Source: Natrinema salaciae
GTDB taxonomy: Archaea > Halobacteriota > Halobacteria > Halobacteriales > Natrialbaceae
Length of the DNA stretch: 64,000 bases
Assembly: GCF_900110865.1 (NCBI RefSeq)
Contig: NZ_FOFD01000001.1
Coordinates: 310,001 to 374,000, forward strand
Direction: 5' to 3'
Shown here one piece after another: positions 52,355 through 61,897 of this stretch (position 1 is the first letter of the stretch; the number at the start of each line of letters is the position of its first letter). The notes under the pieces were generated by a model that saw only the letters and a program-made list of their open reading frames with translations, searched no databases and was not told where the DNA came from. Both the position numbers and the translations under genes were made by a program.

Positions 52355-52486
52355 GTATGGACTCGAGTGCTCACGCGAGGCGCTTAAACGCTTGTACGTC
52401 CCCTCGAATACGTTTCCCGAACTGGTGCGTCGACCGCTGACGGCCGTTCCCGGCGCTTTTTACGGCCCCGTCCGAAGAGACGCACG

Positions 52487-53482
52487 ATGATGGTGCCCGT
52501 CGGAGACGCCGTCGCGTTTGTCGCCGGCATGTTCGCGCTGTGGATCGGTGCCCGCCTGCTCGTAACCGGTGCCTCGAGACTCGCGAGCGCGGCCGGCGTC
52601 TCCGCGCTCGTCGTCGGCCTCACGGTCGTCGCGTTCGGAACCTCCGCGCCGGAACTCGTCGTTTCGACCGGTGCCGCGCTCGAGGGGCAGGGTAACGTCG
52701 CGGTCGGGAACGTCGTCGGCTCGAACGTGTTCAATCTCGGCATCATCCTCGGGGCAGTTGCCACGCTCTCGCCGTTTCGAATCACCGGCCAACTGCTCCG
52801 TCGTGACGTGCTCACGATGGCGGCATCGACGGTCGTCGCGGCCGCCGTCCTCGCAAACGCCGTCGTCTCGCGGCTCGACGGTGCGATACTCCTCGTGCTC
52901 CTGGGCTGCTACCTCGGCGCGCTCGGCCTCGCGATTCGGACGGGCGACGACGCCGCGGCGAACGGGGCGTCCGCGTCGCTCGAGGCCGTGGACCGCTCGT
53001 CGTTGCCGGTCGGGTCCACCGCCGTCGGCGGAGCGACGCGCCTCGGCCTGGACATCGTCAGCGTCGTCGCCGGCCTCGCGCTGGTGATCGTCGGCGGCCG
53101 GCTGCTGGTCGACGGCGCGGTCGGGGTAGCGCTGACCGCCGGCGTCTCGGAGTGGGTCGTCGGCGCGACGATCGTCGCGGCTGGCACCTCGGTGCCGGAA
53201 CTCGTGACCTCGGTCGTGGCCGCACGCGGGGAGAACGTCAGCATCGCCGCGGGGAACGTCGTCGGCTCGAGCGTCTTCAACGTCCTCGGCGTGCTGGGGG
53301 TCGCAGCGTCGATCCGTCCGCTCACGGTCGCTCCCGCCGTCTTCCCCGCGCTGGCGTGGCTCGCCGTACTGACCGCCTTCACGACCGCGGTACTCGCAAC
53401 GGGCCGACGGCTCACCCGTCTCGAGGGGGTCGCCCTCATCGCGCTCGGTGCGAGCTACTGGGTCGGTAGCGTGGTCGCCTGA
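52487..53482 (+). CDS. CaCA-family Ca2+(Na+) exchanger
   Basis: A 331-residue protein with 10 helices in two inverted halves. Alpha-repeat 1 is GLTVVAFGTSAPELVVS with GNVVGSNVFNLG; alpha-repeat 2 is GATIVAAGTSVPELVTS with GNVVGSSVFNVLG. The paired Glu residues (APEL, VPEL) bind the cation. It exports Ca2+ (or another cation) in exchange for Na+ or H+. ATG 52487; ATG 52490 is equally possible. Confidence 0.92.
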   Translation: MMVPVGDAVAFVAGMFALWIGARLLVTGASRLASAAGVSALVVGLTVVAFGTSAPELVVSTGAALEGQGNVAVGNVVGSNVFNLGIILGAVATLSPFRITGQLLRRDVLTMAASTVVAAAVLANAVVSRLDGAILLVLLGCYLGALGLAIRTGDDAAANGASASLEAVDRSSLPVGSTAVGGATRLGLDIVSVVAGLALVIVGGRLLVDGAVGVALTAGVSEWVVGATIVAAGTSVPELVTSVVAARGENVSIAAGNVVGSSVFNVLGVLGVAASIRPLTVAPAVFPALAWLAVLTAFTTAVLATGRRLTRLEGVALIALGASYWVGSVVA

Positions 53483-53536
53483 TCCGGCGCGAGTCGGCGG
53501 CTCGCGGCCCGGTAACGCGAGTGTTAGCGAGGCCAT

Positions 53537-54574
53537 ATGAACCCACCGACCGTACGTCGGGGTATGAATATGCTCGTCGACGGGGAGTGGCGGACCGACG
53601 CGTACGACACGACCGACGACGACGGCTCGTTCGAACGGCAGTCGACGACGTTTCGAAACGAGATCCGAGACGATCCCGACGCCCGGTTCCAGCCCGAGGC
53701 GGGCCGATACCACCTGTACGTCTCCGCCGCCTGTCCGTGGGCCCACCGGGCGCTCGTGACGCGGGCGCTGACGGGACTCGAGGACGCGATCTCCGTCTCG
53801 GTGGTCGACCCGTATCGCGACGAAGACGGCTGGCAGTTCACGCCCGACAAGGCGGGTTGTACGCCCGATCACGTCCACGGCGCGGACTATCTCCGAGAGC
53901 TGTACGTGCGCGCGGACCCGGACGCGACCTGTCGCGTGACCGTGCCGGTCCTGTGGGACAAACGAGAGGACACCATCGTCAACAACGAGTCCGCAGAGAT
54001 CATGCGGATGCTCGCCACCGAGTTCGGGAGCCTCGCCTCGCGGAACGTCGATCTCTACCCCGAGGGCTATCGGGCGGCGGTCGATCGAATCGTCGACGAG
54101 ATCTACGAGCCGATCAACAACGGCGTCTATCGGGCCGGGTTCGCGACGAAGCAAGACCCCTACGACGAGGCGGTCGACGACCTCTTCGCGGCGCTCGATC
54201 ACTGGGACGAGGTGCTGGCAGAGCAGCGCTACCTCGCCGGCGACCGACTGACCGAGGCCGACATCGCGATGTTCACGACGCTCGTTCGATTCGACAACGT
54301 CTATCACACGCACTTCATGTGTAACGTCCAGTACGTCCGGGAGTACGACAACCTCTGGCCGTACCTGCGGGACCTCTACCAGACACCGGGCGTCGCCCGG
54401 ACGGTGAACATGGACCACATCAAGGAACACTACTACACGACCCACCCGGACGTGAATCCCCACCGGATCGTCGCCCGCGGCCCCGATCCGGAGTTCGACG
54501 CCCCCCACGACCGCGACGAGCTGCCGGGCGGACCGCCTTCGGCCCTCCTCGCGGGCGCGAGCGCCGACGAGTAA
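53537..54574 (+). CDS. Xi-class GST-like glutathionyl-hydroquinone reductase
   Basis: A 345-residue protein of the ECM4/YqjG family. The active site is Cys66 in AACPWAHR, followed by VPVLWDKREDTIVNNES (thiol-peptide-binding loop) and the C-terminal GST helical domain (RYLAGDRLTEADIAMFTTLVRFD, then YHTHF). In bacteria it reduces glutathionylated quinones; here the thiol would be gamma-glutamylcysteine (inference). ATG 53537 is used; ATG 53564 is an alternative. Confidence 0.88.
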   Translation: MNPPTVRRGMNMLVDGEWRTDAYDTTDDDGSFERQSTTFRNEIRDDPDARFQPEAGRYHLYVSAACPWAHRALVTRALTGLEDAISVSVVDPYRDEDGWQFTPDKAGCTPDHVHGADYLRELYVRADPDATCRVTVPVLWDKREDTIVNNESAEIMRMLATEFGSLASRNVDLYPEGYRAAVDRIVDEIYEPINNGVYRAGFATKQDPYDEAVDDLFAALDHWDEVLAEQRYLAGDRLTEADIAMFTTLVRFDNVYHTHFMCNVQYVREYDNLWPYLRDLYQTPGVARTVNMDHIKEHYYTTHPDVNPHRIVARGPDPEFDAPHDRDELPGGPPSALLAGASADE

Positions 54575-54613
54575 CGGAGCGCGCTCGAGAGAGAAGGAAC
54601 CGAGCCGGCGGGC

Positions 54614-54946
54614 TTACGACTCCGCGGCCGTCTGATCGGCCTCGCTTCGGTCGGCGTCCGCGTCTTCGGGTTCGGGATCGGTTTCCGCGGGCTCGGTTTC
54701 GTCGGCCGCGCCGGAGGCGGAGTCGGCCCGATCGGACGCGGTCCGACCGGACTCGCGCCGCCAGTTCTCGAAGCTGTGTTCGAACTCCTCCTCGGAGACG
54801 AATAGCTTCCAGAGAATCCACGCCGGGACGAGGACGGGGATCAGCGGCAGCAAAACGACGACGAGTACCGCGGCCATGATGTAGCCGAACAGGGACATCT
54901 GTGTGTTCGGCCCGTAGCCCGTCGACTCGGACACCTTGACTGACAT
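54614..54946 (-). CDS. One-helix membrane protein with acidic tail (DUF7535-like)
   Basis: A 110-residue protein: SESTGYGPNTQMSLFGYI leads into a long membrane helix (about 21-48, rich in Val/Leu/Pro), followed by a charged helix and an acidic disordered tail of about 45 residues. I recall a haloarchaeal DUF (7535) with the same TGYGPxTQM start, but the number is from memory. The function is unknown. Confidence 0.65.
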   Translation of the reverse strand: MSVKVSESTGYGPNTQMSLFGYIMAAVLVVVLLPLIPVLVPAWILWKLFVSEEEFEHSFENWRRESGRTASDRADSASGAADETEPAETDPEPEDADADRSEADQTAAES

Positions 54947-55040
54947 GTGTGACGGTAGGAACGTGTCGGTATTCCGTCTTTCGATCTCACGGGTCGTCCG
55001 ACGGGCTCTCGAGGCGACCGACGCTGCGTCGTCCGTGACA

Positions 55041-55847
55041 TCAGGGCGAGTCGAGACCGTCGCGCCCGCTCGAGTCGTCGCTCAGCACCGCTTCGGCGTC
55101 GTCCTGCGGTCGATACGCGAGCGACTGCATGGTCTCGGACAGCGAGAGGAATCGCTCGGAGTTGTCGGAGATCCCGTGGGCGATCAGGGGCGAGCCGTCG
55201 AGTGCCGTCGTCGCGGCCGCGTTGAGGAGCCGTCGACAGTCGTCGGGGCTGAGCCACATCGCGCGGGCGTAGCGCTCGCCGGAGGCGTCCCGTTCTCGAC
55301 ACTCCTGGCGGAGTTCGTCGCGGGTGAGCAGCCAGCCGATCCGCAGGTTCACGACGTCGAACCCGTGGCGGTTCGCGTAGTACGACCCCATCGCCTCGCC
55401 GAAGACCTTCGTGACGCCGTAGTAGGTGTCTGGGTCCGTCGGATCGGCCGGCCGGACGATCTCGGGTGTGCCGACCGTCGACTCCGGTCGGATTCCCGAG
55501 ACGGTGTTTTTCATGTTGACCGCGTGGTTCGAACTCGCGAAGACGACCCGCTCGAGTCCGTTTTCGGCCGCCGCCTCGAAGGTGTTGTAGACCCCGTCGA
55601 CGTTCGGCCCGCTCACCTCGTCCCACTCGGCCCGCGGCGACGGGTTGGCCGCGAGGTGGATCAGCACGTCCTGCCCGTCGAGAGCGTCCAGAAACTCCTC
55701 GCGGTCGGTGATCTCGAGCGGCGTCGCGTCCAGGTCTTCGGTCTCGCTGTGGGAGAAGAGCGTGAGCTCGTGGTCGTCGTCCGGAAAGGCGTCGACGGCC
55801 TCTCTGCCGACGTTCCCTGCCGCGCCGGTGATCGCGATACTCGTCAT
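55041..55847 (-). CDS. NAD(P)-dependent SDR, Azf/uronate-dehydrogenase-like
   Basis: A 268-residue extended SDR. The cofactor motif TGAAGNVG is at 7-14, HLAANPSP near 88, VVFASSNHAVNM (catalytic Ser) near 118, and YYGVTK supplies Tyr and Lys. The FASSNHAV and VVNLRIGWLL blocks are shared with the archaeal NAD-dependent glucose-6-phosphate dehydrogenase (Azf) of Haloferax and with bacterial uronate dehydrogenase. Oxidation of a sugar phosphate or uronate is likely; which one cannot be told. ATG 55847 starts the Rossmann fold. Confidence 0.83.
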   Translation of the reverse strand: MTSIAITGAAGNVGREAVDAFPDDDHELTLFSHSETEDLDATPLEITDREEFLDALDGQDVLIHLAANPSPRAEWDEVSGPNVDGVYNTFEAAAENGLERVVFASSNHAVNMKNTVSGIRPESTVGTPEIVRPADPTDPDTYYGVTKVFGEAMGSYYANRHGFDVVNLRIGWLLTRDELRQECRERDASGERYARAMWLSPDDCRRLLNAAATTALDGSPLIAHGISDNSERFLSLSETMQSLAYRPQDDAEAVLSDDSSGRDGLDSP

Positions 55848-56052
55848 ACCGAACGGTCGATCACCGGACCAAAATAGGTCGGGCCAGCGCCTTCCGGCCG
55901 AACCGTCCGCATCGCGGACGGTGGTGTCTCCGGAGACATCGGGACGAGAGCGACCGACAGCGCCCCCAACGCTCCAGGCAGCGCCACTTCCGTTCCCGCC
56001 CGTCGCGGAACGCACGGGCGGCCGATACCGAGTCCTCGGTGGAGTCGCCCAC

Positions 56053-57066
56053 CTACGGCTCGACGACGATCTTCCCGACGGTCTCGCGGTCTTGCATCGC
56101 CGCGAAGGCCGCGTCGGTGTCCTCGAGCGCGTAGGTCTCGTCGATCTCGGGTGCCAGGTCGCCGTCGGCCGCGAGGTCGACGAGTCGCCGGAGATCGTCC
56201 TGGGTGCCCATCGTGGAGCCGATAACGCGCTTGTGTCCGAGAAAGAGGTTCGCCACGCGAATCGTCGACTCGCCGCCGGCCGTGCGGCCGCAGATCGTCA
56301 TCGTCCCGCCGCGACGCATGACCGACTGTCCCAGCTCGGTGAACTCCCCGCCGAGGTGATTGATCACCGCGTCCGGCGCGCCGATCCCCTCGACGGCCTC
56401 GCGAATGTCGTCGACGTCGGCGGATCGAATCCCGTGATCGAGCCCGAGTTCGCGGACCCGCTCGAGTTTCGCTTCCGAGGAGGACGTGCCGATCGTCTCG
56501 GCACCGAAGATATCGGCGAGTTGGACGGTCGCGACGCCGACGCCGCCGGTCGCACCGGGGACGAACACCAGATCGCCGGGACCGACCTCGGCCCGCCGGA
56601 GCATGTGGAAGGCGGTCATGGACGCCGTCGGAATCGCGGCGGCCGTCGTCGCGTCGACGCCCTCGGGCAGCGGGATGAGGCGATCGGCCTGCACGCGGGC
56701 GGTCTCCGCGAGGCCGCCGTGATACAGCGAGAACCGTTCGCACAGGTTCTCCGGCCCCTCGCGGCAGAACCGACAGGAACCGCAGGTCTGGTTCGGGCAG
56801 AGGACGACCTCGTCGCCGGGTTCGACGCCGCGGACGTCGTCGCCGACCTCGCTCACGACGCCGGCCACGTCCAGGCCCGTGACGAACGGCAGGTCGGTGG
56901 CGTCGACCATCGCCGACTCCCCCTCGAGGATCCAGAGGTCGTGGCGGTTGATCGCGCAGGCCTCGACGTCGACCAGCGCCGCTTCGGGGCCGCAGTCGGG
57001 GACCTCGCGCTCGATCGTGCTCACTCCGTCCGGGCCGATCAGATCGGTGAACGCTGCGGCTCGCAT
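56053..57066 (-). CDS. Zinc-dependent alcohol dehydrogenase/quinone-oxidoreductase-type MDR
   Basis: A 337-residue medium-chain dehydrogenase. The structural zinc site is CPNQTCGSCRFCREGPENLC (four Cys, about 93-112). NAD(P)H is bound at GATGGVGVATVQLA. The usual catalytic Cys near residue 38 is replaced (INRHDLW), as in many MDRs that lack catalytic zinc. Substrate is unknown (alcohol, aldehyde or enone). ATG 57066 precedes a canonical MRAAAF start; divergent from the ferredoxin gene. Confidence 0.87.
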   Translation of the reverse strand: MRAAAFTDLIGPDGVSTIEREVPDCGPEAALVDVEACAINRHDLWILEGESAMVDATDLPFVTGLDVAGVVSEVGDDVRGVEPGDEVVLCPNQTCGSCRFCREGPENLCERFSLYHGGLAETARVQADRLIPLPEGVDATTAAAIPTASMTAFHMLRRAEVGPGDLVFVPGATGGVGVATVQLADIFGAETIGTSSSEAKLERVRELGLDHGIRSADVDDIREAVEGIGAPDAVINHLGGEFTELGQSVMRRGGTMTICGRTAGGESTIRVANLFLGHKRVIGSTMGTQDDLRRLVDLAADGDLAPEIDETYALEDTDAAFAAMQDRETVGKIVVEP

Positions 57067-57210
57067 CGGTTCTCCGGTCGGTCTCGAGGGTAAAGATCCT
57101 ATGGAAGGCGGAACGGGTGACGTTCGTACGCCGCGTTCCCAGTCGCGCTGGGCGGTGGCTTGCGACCGTCCGGCCGCAGGCCTTTTCGTCGGCCGACCGA
57201 ACACGTACCC

Positions 57211-57585
57211 GTGACAGCCCCCACGACGTGGGAGGTCGAACTACGCGTCCCGGCGGACGCCGAGCTGGACGCCGCCGGGGAATCCCGGACGATCGAGGTC
57301 CGCGACGACGAAGCGATTCTCGCGGCGGCCCGATCGGCGGGGCTCTGGCTCTCCGCCGACTGCCAGCAGGGGTGGTGCATCACGTGCGGCGCGAAGCTTC
57401 TCGAGGGCGAGGTGGACCACAGCCGGGCCAAGCGCTACTACCCGGAAGACGAGGACGCGGGCTTCGTCCTCACCTGCGTCGCGCGCCCCCGCTCGGACTG
57501 CGTCATCGAGGTCGAACGGTACGACGAACTGCTTCGCCACCGCGCGGAACACGACCGGCCGCCGGGGCGATCGAAGTTCGGGTAG
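57211..57585 (+). CDS. Plant-type [2Fe-2S] ferredoxin
   Basis: A 124-residue protein from GTG 57211. Cluster ligands are in ADCQQGWCITCGAKL (three Cys) and VLTCVARP (fourth), the CxxxxCxxC...C pattern of plant-type ferredoxins. A C-terminal basic tail follows. Lacks the large halophilic insert found in the main haloarchaeal ferredoxin, so it may be a secondary electron carrier for a specific oxygenase or reductase. Followed after 77 bp by a DUF393 thiol protein. Confidence 0.87.
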   Translation: MTAPTTWEVELRVPADAELDAAGESRTIEVRDDEAILAAARSAGLWLSADCQQGWCITCGAKLLEGEVDHSRAKRYYPEDEDAGFVLTCVARPRSDCVIEVERYDELLRHRAEHDRPPGRSKFG

Positions 57586-57662
57586 GTCGGCGAACGGGAC
57601 GCGGGACGATACCGGCGACTGCCCCACCGAACGTTTTCCGCGCTCGCGACGTACGGGCGGCT

Positions 57663-58097
57663 ATGACCGAGCCGCAGTTCACCGGCGTCCTGCTCTACGA
57701 CGGCGACTGCCCCTTCTGCTCGGCGGCCTCGACCGCGATGCGCCGGCTCGAGGCGGTCGGCGTCGTCCCGTGGGACGACCCGGCTGCACAGGCGTTCCTC
57801 GAGGCCCAGTTCGGCGAGACGCCGTTCGCGCTGTTTCTCGCCGATATCGAAGCCGAGACGGTCTGGGCGGGCCGAGCCGCGGCGGCGGAGCTGTGCGAGC
57901 GGGCCGGAATGCCGGTGCTCGTGCAGGACATCGTCGACGAGCGCTACGAGCGCGTCGCGGACGCGGTGCAGTTCGTCTCCGGGACCGACCGCGACGTCGA
58001 TCCCTTCCACGACGCGTACCCCCTGGCGGACGACGCCGCGGCGCTGTTCGACGCCCTCGCAGCCAGCGGGAGCCGGACGCACGTTCCGAACGCGTGA
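57663..58097 (+). CDS. DUF393 thiol-disulfide oxidoreductase-like protein
   Basis: A 144-residue protein with the family signature YDGDCPFCSAA (Cys16/Cys19) on a thioredoxin-like fold, and a conserved ALFLAD strand. DUF393 proteins are predicted disulfide reductases. It is probably co-transcribed with the preceding ferredoxin. Confidence 0.84.
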   Translation: MTEPQFTGVLLYDGDCPFCSAASTAMRRLEAVGVVPWDDPAAQAFLEAQFGETPFALFLADIEAETVWAGRAAAAELCERAGMPVLVQDIVDERYERVADAVQFVSGTDRDVDPFHDAYPLADDAAALFDALAASGSRTHVPNA

Positions 58098-58176
58098 ATT
58101 CGACCCCCGCGTATCGAGCGTCGATACCGGAGTCACGAGGGGGCGAGCGTCCGATTGCGCCGCTCGAGGCCGCCGA

Positions 58177-59610
58177 TCACTGCACGTCGATCGAGCCGCG
58201 CATCGACTCGGGGTGGACCTGACAGTAGTACTCGGCCATCTCGGCCGACGCAGTGAACGTAACCGTCTGGGTCGCTCCGTCCTGATTCATGAACTCCGAG
58301 GCGAGCAGCTCCTCGCCGGTCTCGTCTTCGATCGCGAAGTTGTGCTGCAGGCCGTCGCCGTTCTCCCAGATGAGGGTGTACTCGGCCCCCTCCTCGAGCG
58401 GCAGCGTCGGGTTTTCGGTCCCCGTGATGGCGTCCGGGGCCTCGCCTTGCCAGCCGGGTGCTTCCCCGAGGAGCCGGATATCGGCCTGTGTGTCGGCAGC
58501 GTTACCGGTATCGGCCGCTCGTCCGTTCGCTGTGTCGGGATCGTTCCAGTCCGCGAACGGTCCCTCGACGATCTCGTCTTGCTCCCACATGGCGTGAACG
58601 AACGGCTGCGTCTCGCCGTTGGGGAGTTCGAAGGCGGTCGGGACCGGCGCGTACACCGGGCCGTCGGGCGTCGGTTTGATCGGCAGGACGACGCCGTGGG
58701 TGTGATGGGCCTGCCCCGCGATCGTCGTGTCCGGATCGAGGGGCATCTCCTCGTCGAGCGCCATCCGGTACTGCTCGTCCCGCACCGTCTGGGTCGTCAT
58801 GAAATGGATAACGCGCATCCCGTCGTCGGTGGCCCGTTCGCCGTTGATGGTGACGTGGCCGACGCCCCAGGACGCGCCGTAGGTGTACACCTGCGGAAAC
58901 AGCGGTGAGCCAGTTCCCGAAATGCCGTGTAGCTGCCCGCCCGTCAACACGCCGCCGCCGGTCTCGTAGCCCGGAATCGGCGGTTGGATGACGTGATCGT
59001 GCTCGAGTTCGTACTCGTTGCCCGCCGGATCGGTGAACTGCGCGTCGAGGTCGACCTGATCGGGCGTATCGCCCGGTTGCCCGGGGAGATCGTATGGCCG
59101 GTGATCCCGATAGCTGATCTCGAACGCTCCACTGGTTACTTCGGCATCGTTGCTGTACAGCGTCGGTTCGGCCAGCCGCTGCTGGGCGATCGAGTCCCCG
59201 TTCGAGCCGTTCGAGTTGCCGTCCGAATCGTCGATCGGTTCGCGCGCCTCGTCGGGCGCGGCCACGAGGAACGGGAGCTCCTCGAGCAGCTGTGGAACGG
59301 CCTCGCCGAGCGGCGACGGCAACCGACTCGCCTGTTCGATCCGCGCCTCGAGGAGATCGGTGCCGGTCCGCGGGTTCGCTTCGGTTCCGAACACCATCGG
59401 ACTCAACGGCCGGGGACCGGGACGCACCCAGTAGACGGCGTTGCCCGGTTCTTGCCTGGCGGTAACCGTGACTTCAGGATCGCCGCTGGTTCCGCTCTCA
59501 CTGCCGTTCTCGCCGTCGGACTGGGCTGCGCCGACGCCGGCCGTGCCCGCGATACCGCCGATCGATGCCACCGCCCCCAATTCGAGGAACCGCCGTCGTG
59601 ATGACGACAT
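58177..59610 (-). CDS. Tat-exported protein with C-terminal cupredoxin (halocyanin-like) domain
   Basis: A 477-residue protein. Tat signal SSRRRFLELGAVAS at residues 3-16. A long middle region of unknown fold (about 60-370) follows, with His-rich motifs (QAHHTHGVVLP; HDHVIQPP). The last 100 residues form a cupredoxin: LQHNFAIED supplies the first His, and YYCQVHPESM the Cys, His and Met of a type-1 copper site. It likely carries electrons or binds copper at the cell surface. Next to a DyP-like Tat protein on the same strand (122 bp). ATG 59610 precedes the Tat motif. Confidence 0.78.
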   Translation of the reverse strand: MSSSRRRFLELGAVASIGGIAGTAGVGAAQSDGENGSESGTSGDPEVTVTARQEPGNAVYWVRPGPRPLSPMVFGTEANPRTGTDLLEARIEQASRLPSPLGEAVPQLLEELPFLVAAPDEAREPIDDSDGNSNGSNGDSIAQQRLAEPTLYSNDAEVTSGAFEISYRDHRPYDLPGQPGDTPDQVDLDAQFTDPAGNEYELEHDHVIQPPIPGYETGGGVLTGGQLHGISGTGSPLFPQVYTYGASWGVGHVTINGERATDDGMRVIHFMTTQTVRDEQYRMALDEEMPLDPDTTIAGQAHHTHGVVLPIKPTPDGPVYAPVPTAFELPNGETQPFVHAMWEQDEIVEGPFADWNDPDTANGRAADTGNAADTQADIRLLGEAPGWQGEAPDAITGTENPTLPLEEGAEYTLIWENGDGLQHNFAIEDETGEELLASEFMNQDGATQTVTFTASAEMAEYYCQVHPESMRGSIDVQ

Positions 59611-59732
59611 ACGTGACCGATCACTGAGGATGCGGATAAAGGCCGACCCGGTGGTGTGTACCAGCCGAATGGCCATCGGTCACGAAACAGTCCTCGTGCC
59701 GAAAGACAGGGCGAATGAGACGCCCAGTACTG

Positions 59733-61013
59733 CTACGTCGGGTTCGGCTCGGGCAAGGCGCGACGGCCGCGCGGCGGGACGAGGTAGTTCGCCCGGTTGC
59801 GGACGCTGATGTACTGGAGGATGCCGTTGTTCGTCCGCGACCCGACCGAGCCCTCGGTGAGGTCGCGTCCGGTCATCGCCCGCCGCGTTTTCACGAAGTC
59901 CGCGATCGACCGCTGCAGGGAGAGGAAGTGGACCGCCGCCCTGCCGTCGTCGGTCGAATCGAAGTCCCGCCGGAGGATGATCGGCTCGCCGTCCTCGCGG
60001 GCACGAGCGGCCTTCTGGGCGTGGCCGACGGTCCCGGGGTTTCGGGCGTCTTCGGCCGCGCTCCCCGGGATGTCGGCGATCCCGCTCGAGTCCCCGAGGT
60101 TGTGGCCGGCCCCGTCGACGAGCCCCTCCTCGGCGTGGGTCGGGGAGAACATCTTGGCGACGCGCTGGTCGCGACTGTCCTGTTCGTACCACTGGTGGAG
60201 GTGAAGCTGGATCTTCGAGAGGTGGATCGTCGTCCCGCCGGCGAACGGGCCGTCCGGAATCGTCACGCGGTCCTCGCTCGCCTGCGTCTTCCTGAACCCC
60301 GATTTGAACCCCATGAACAGCGGCGCGTCCTCCGGGACGGGCTCGCTGTCGGGGATGCCCCCGACGCCGGACTGGTTCTTCGCCGGGAGCCCGCGACCGA
60401 TGAATCCCGTTCGGCGATCCGCGACGTCGAAGATCCCGTCGAACGAGTCCTCGACCGCGATCCCGTTGAGTTCCTCGAGTTCGCCCGTCAGCGCCTCCTC
60501 GGCGCTCAGCGTGACGTGGCCGTAGTCGCTGGCCAGGTGGACGAGTGCGTCGTACTCGTCGAGCCGTGGGTCCTCGATCGGCGCGAGCGCTTCCGGGTCG
60601 GGCAGGTCGACCGTCTCCGGGAGATCGGTCTCGAATCGGTCGACGTATCGGGGACCGTACCCGAGCGTGAACGCGAGCCCGTCGTTGCCGCGCTCGTAGG
60701 CCCGCTCGAGGGTCCGGAGCGCGGCCTCGATTCGCTCTCGCTCGCCCTCGGCGTCGGCCGGGCCGTCGCCGACGTACTCGAGGCCGAGCAGGAGGTGGTG
60801 CTCGGGCGGTTCGACGTTTCCGTGGTCGTCCGTCGCGAGGAAGTCGTTCCAGGCGTGCTGGCGCTCGGGGAGCTCGTCGGGGGAGAGACTCGCCTGGGGC
60901 ACGTCCTCGGTTTCCTCGCGCTGGAGGCAGGCGGCGAGCGCGCTTGCACCGCCGATGGCGACTGCGCTGCGGACGAACGCGCGACGCGAGAGCCCGTGAT
61001 CCGAACCGTGCAT
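59733..61013 (-). CDS. Tat-exported DyP-peroxidase-like lipoprotein (DUF7405-like)
   Basis: A 426-residue protein. The Tat motif [11 protein letters not shown] is followed by a lipobox ending in SALAACL, so it is probably lipid-anchored outside the membrane. The C-terminal part resembles Dyp-type heme peroxidases: [30 protein letters not shown], with [10 protein letters not shown] earlier. The canonical GxxDG motif is not clear, so heme binding is uncertain. It is upstream of the cupredoxin-domain gene on the same strand, suggesting a joint extracytoplasmic redox role. Confidence 0.72.
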   Translation of the reverse strand: MHGSDHGLSRRAFVRSAVAIGGASALAACLQREETEDVPQASLSPDELPERQHAWNDFLATDDHGNVEPPEHHLLLGLEYVGDGPADAEGERERIEAALRTLERAYERGNDGLAFTLGYGPRYVDRFETDLPETVDLPDPEALAPIEDPRLDEYDALVHLASDYGHVTLSAEEALTGELEELNGIAVEDSFDGIFDVADRRTGFIGRGLPAKNQSGVGGIPDSEPVPEDAPLFMGFKSGFRKTQASEDRVTIPDGPFAGGTTIHLSKIQLHLHQWYEQDSRDQRVAKMFSPTHAEEGLVDGAGHNLGDSSGIADIPGSAAEDARNPGTVGHAQKAARAREDGEPIILRRDFDSTDDGRAAVHFLSLQRSIADFVKTRRAMTGRDLTEGSVGSRTNNGILQYISVRNRANYLVPPRGRRALPEPNPT

Positions 61014-61180
61014 GCACGACCCTCAGGGGTTGGCGACTAAGGATATTGCGGTCGCGCTGGTCGGCCGAGAGCCGAGCAAAACGCTGGGGACCGGAATCGA
61101 CGGGCCGACGGGACGGGGTCGGCGACTGGCTGCAATTGCAGGCAAAGGTTGATGCCTCGAGTTATGGGAGTGGATCGGTA

Positions 61181-61840
61181 ATGTCCGACGAGAAACCACA
61201 CGCGGCAGGCAACGTCGGTGCCGGGGATACGAGCGAACGCGTCGGGATGGCGGTGCTTCGCGAGCGCGGACTCGAGCCGGAGGAACTGCGCGAGAAACTG
61301 ATAGACGCCATCGGGGCGGAGTTCACCACGTACTACTACTACACGAACCTGCGAATGCATCTGGCCGGCCACGAGGACTACAAGGAGATCACCGAGGACG
61401 CCCGCCTCGAGGATCGGGCCCACTTCGAACTGGTCGCGCCGCGAGTGTACGAACTCGGCGGCGCGCTGCCCAACGACATTCGGGAGTTTGCGGATCGAGC
61501 GTCCTGTCCGGACGCCGAGGTACCGACTCCCATGGACGACGACGGCGGCTTCGACACCCACGGCCTCGACGCCGAGCACATTCTCGAGGTGCTGCTCGAG
61601 GCCGAGCGCTGTGCCATTCGGACGTGGTCGGAGATCTGCGACATGACCCACGGCGTCGATCCCCGGACCTACGACATGGCCCAGCGCATCTTGCAGGAAG
61701 AGATCGAACACGAGGCGTGGTTCGTCGAACTCCTCTCGATGGAGCGCGACGGCGAGATCAACCCGGCGGGCCACTTCGTCCGGGGCGAACCCGGCGACGC
61801 GCCGCTCTCGACGAACCGCCGGTTCAACGACAGTGCGTAG
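61181..61840 (+). CDS. Ferritin-like DPSL/thioferritin-type protein
   Basis: A 219-residue four-helix protein. Diiron ligands are visible: Glu47 ([10 protein letters not shown]), Glu78/His81 (EDRAHFE), Glu140/Glu142 (LEAER) and Glu174/His177 (EEIEHE). Cys109, Cys144 and Cys153 are present; a cysteine pair near the iron site marks the thioferritins (DPSL) of archaea. It likely uses peroxide to oxidise and store iron, protecting DNA. ATG 61181 is chosen. Usual DPSL are about 180-190 residues; the extra length is at both termini. Confidence 0.78.
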   Translation: MSDEKPHAAGNVGAGDTSERVGMAVLRERGLEPEELREKLIDAIGAEFTTYYYYTNLRMHLAGHEDYKEITEDARLEDRAHFELVAPRVYELGGALPNDIREFADRASCPDAEVPTPMDDDGGFDTHGLDAEHILEVLLEAERCAIRTWSEICDMTHGVDPRTYDMAQRILQEEIEHEAWFVELLSMERDGEINPAGHFVRGEPGDAPLSTNRRFNDSA

Positions 61841-61897
61841 CCGACAGCGGGTGCAGCGACCGGTACAGCCATCCGTTCTGGGGTGGTACCCGTTCGC

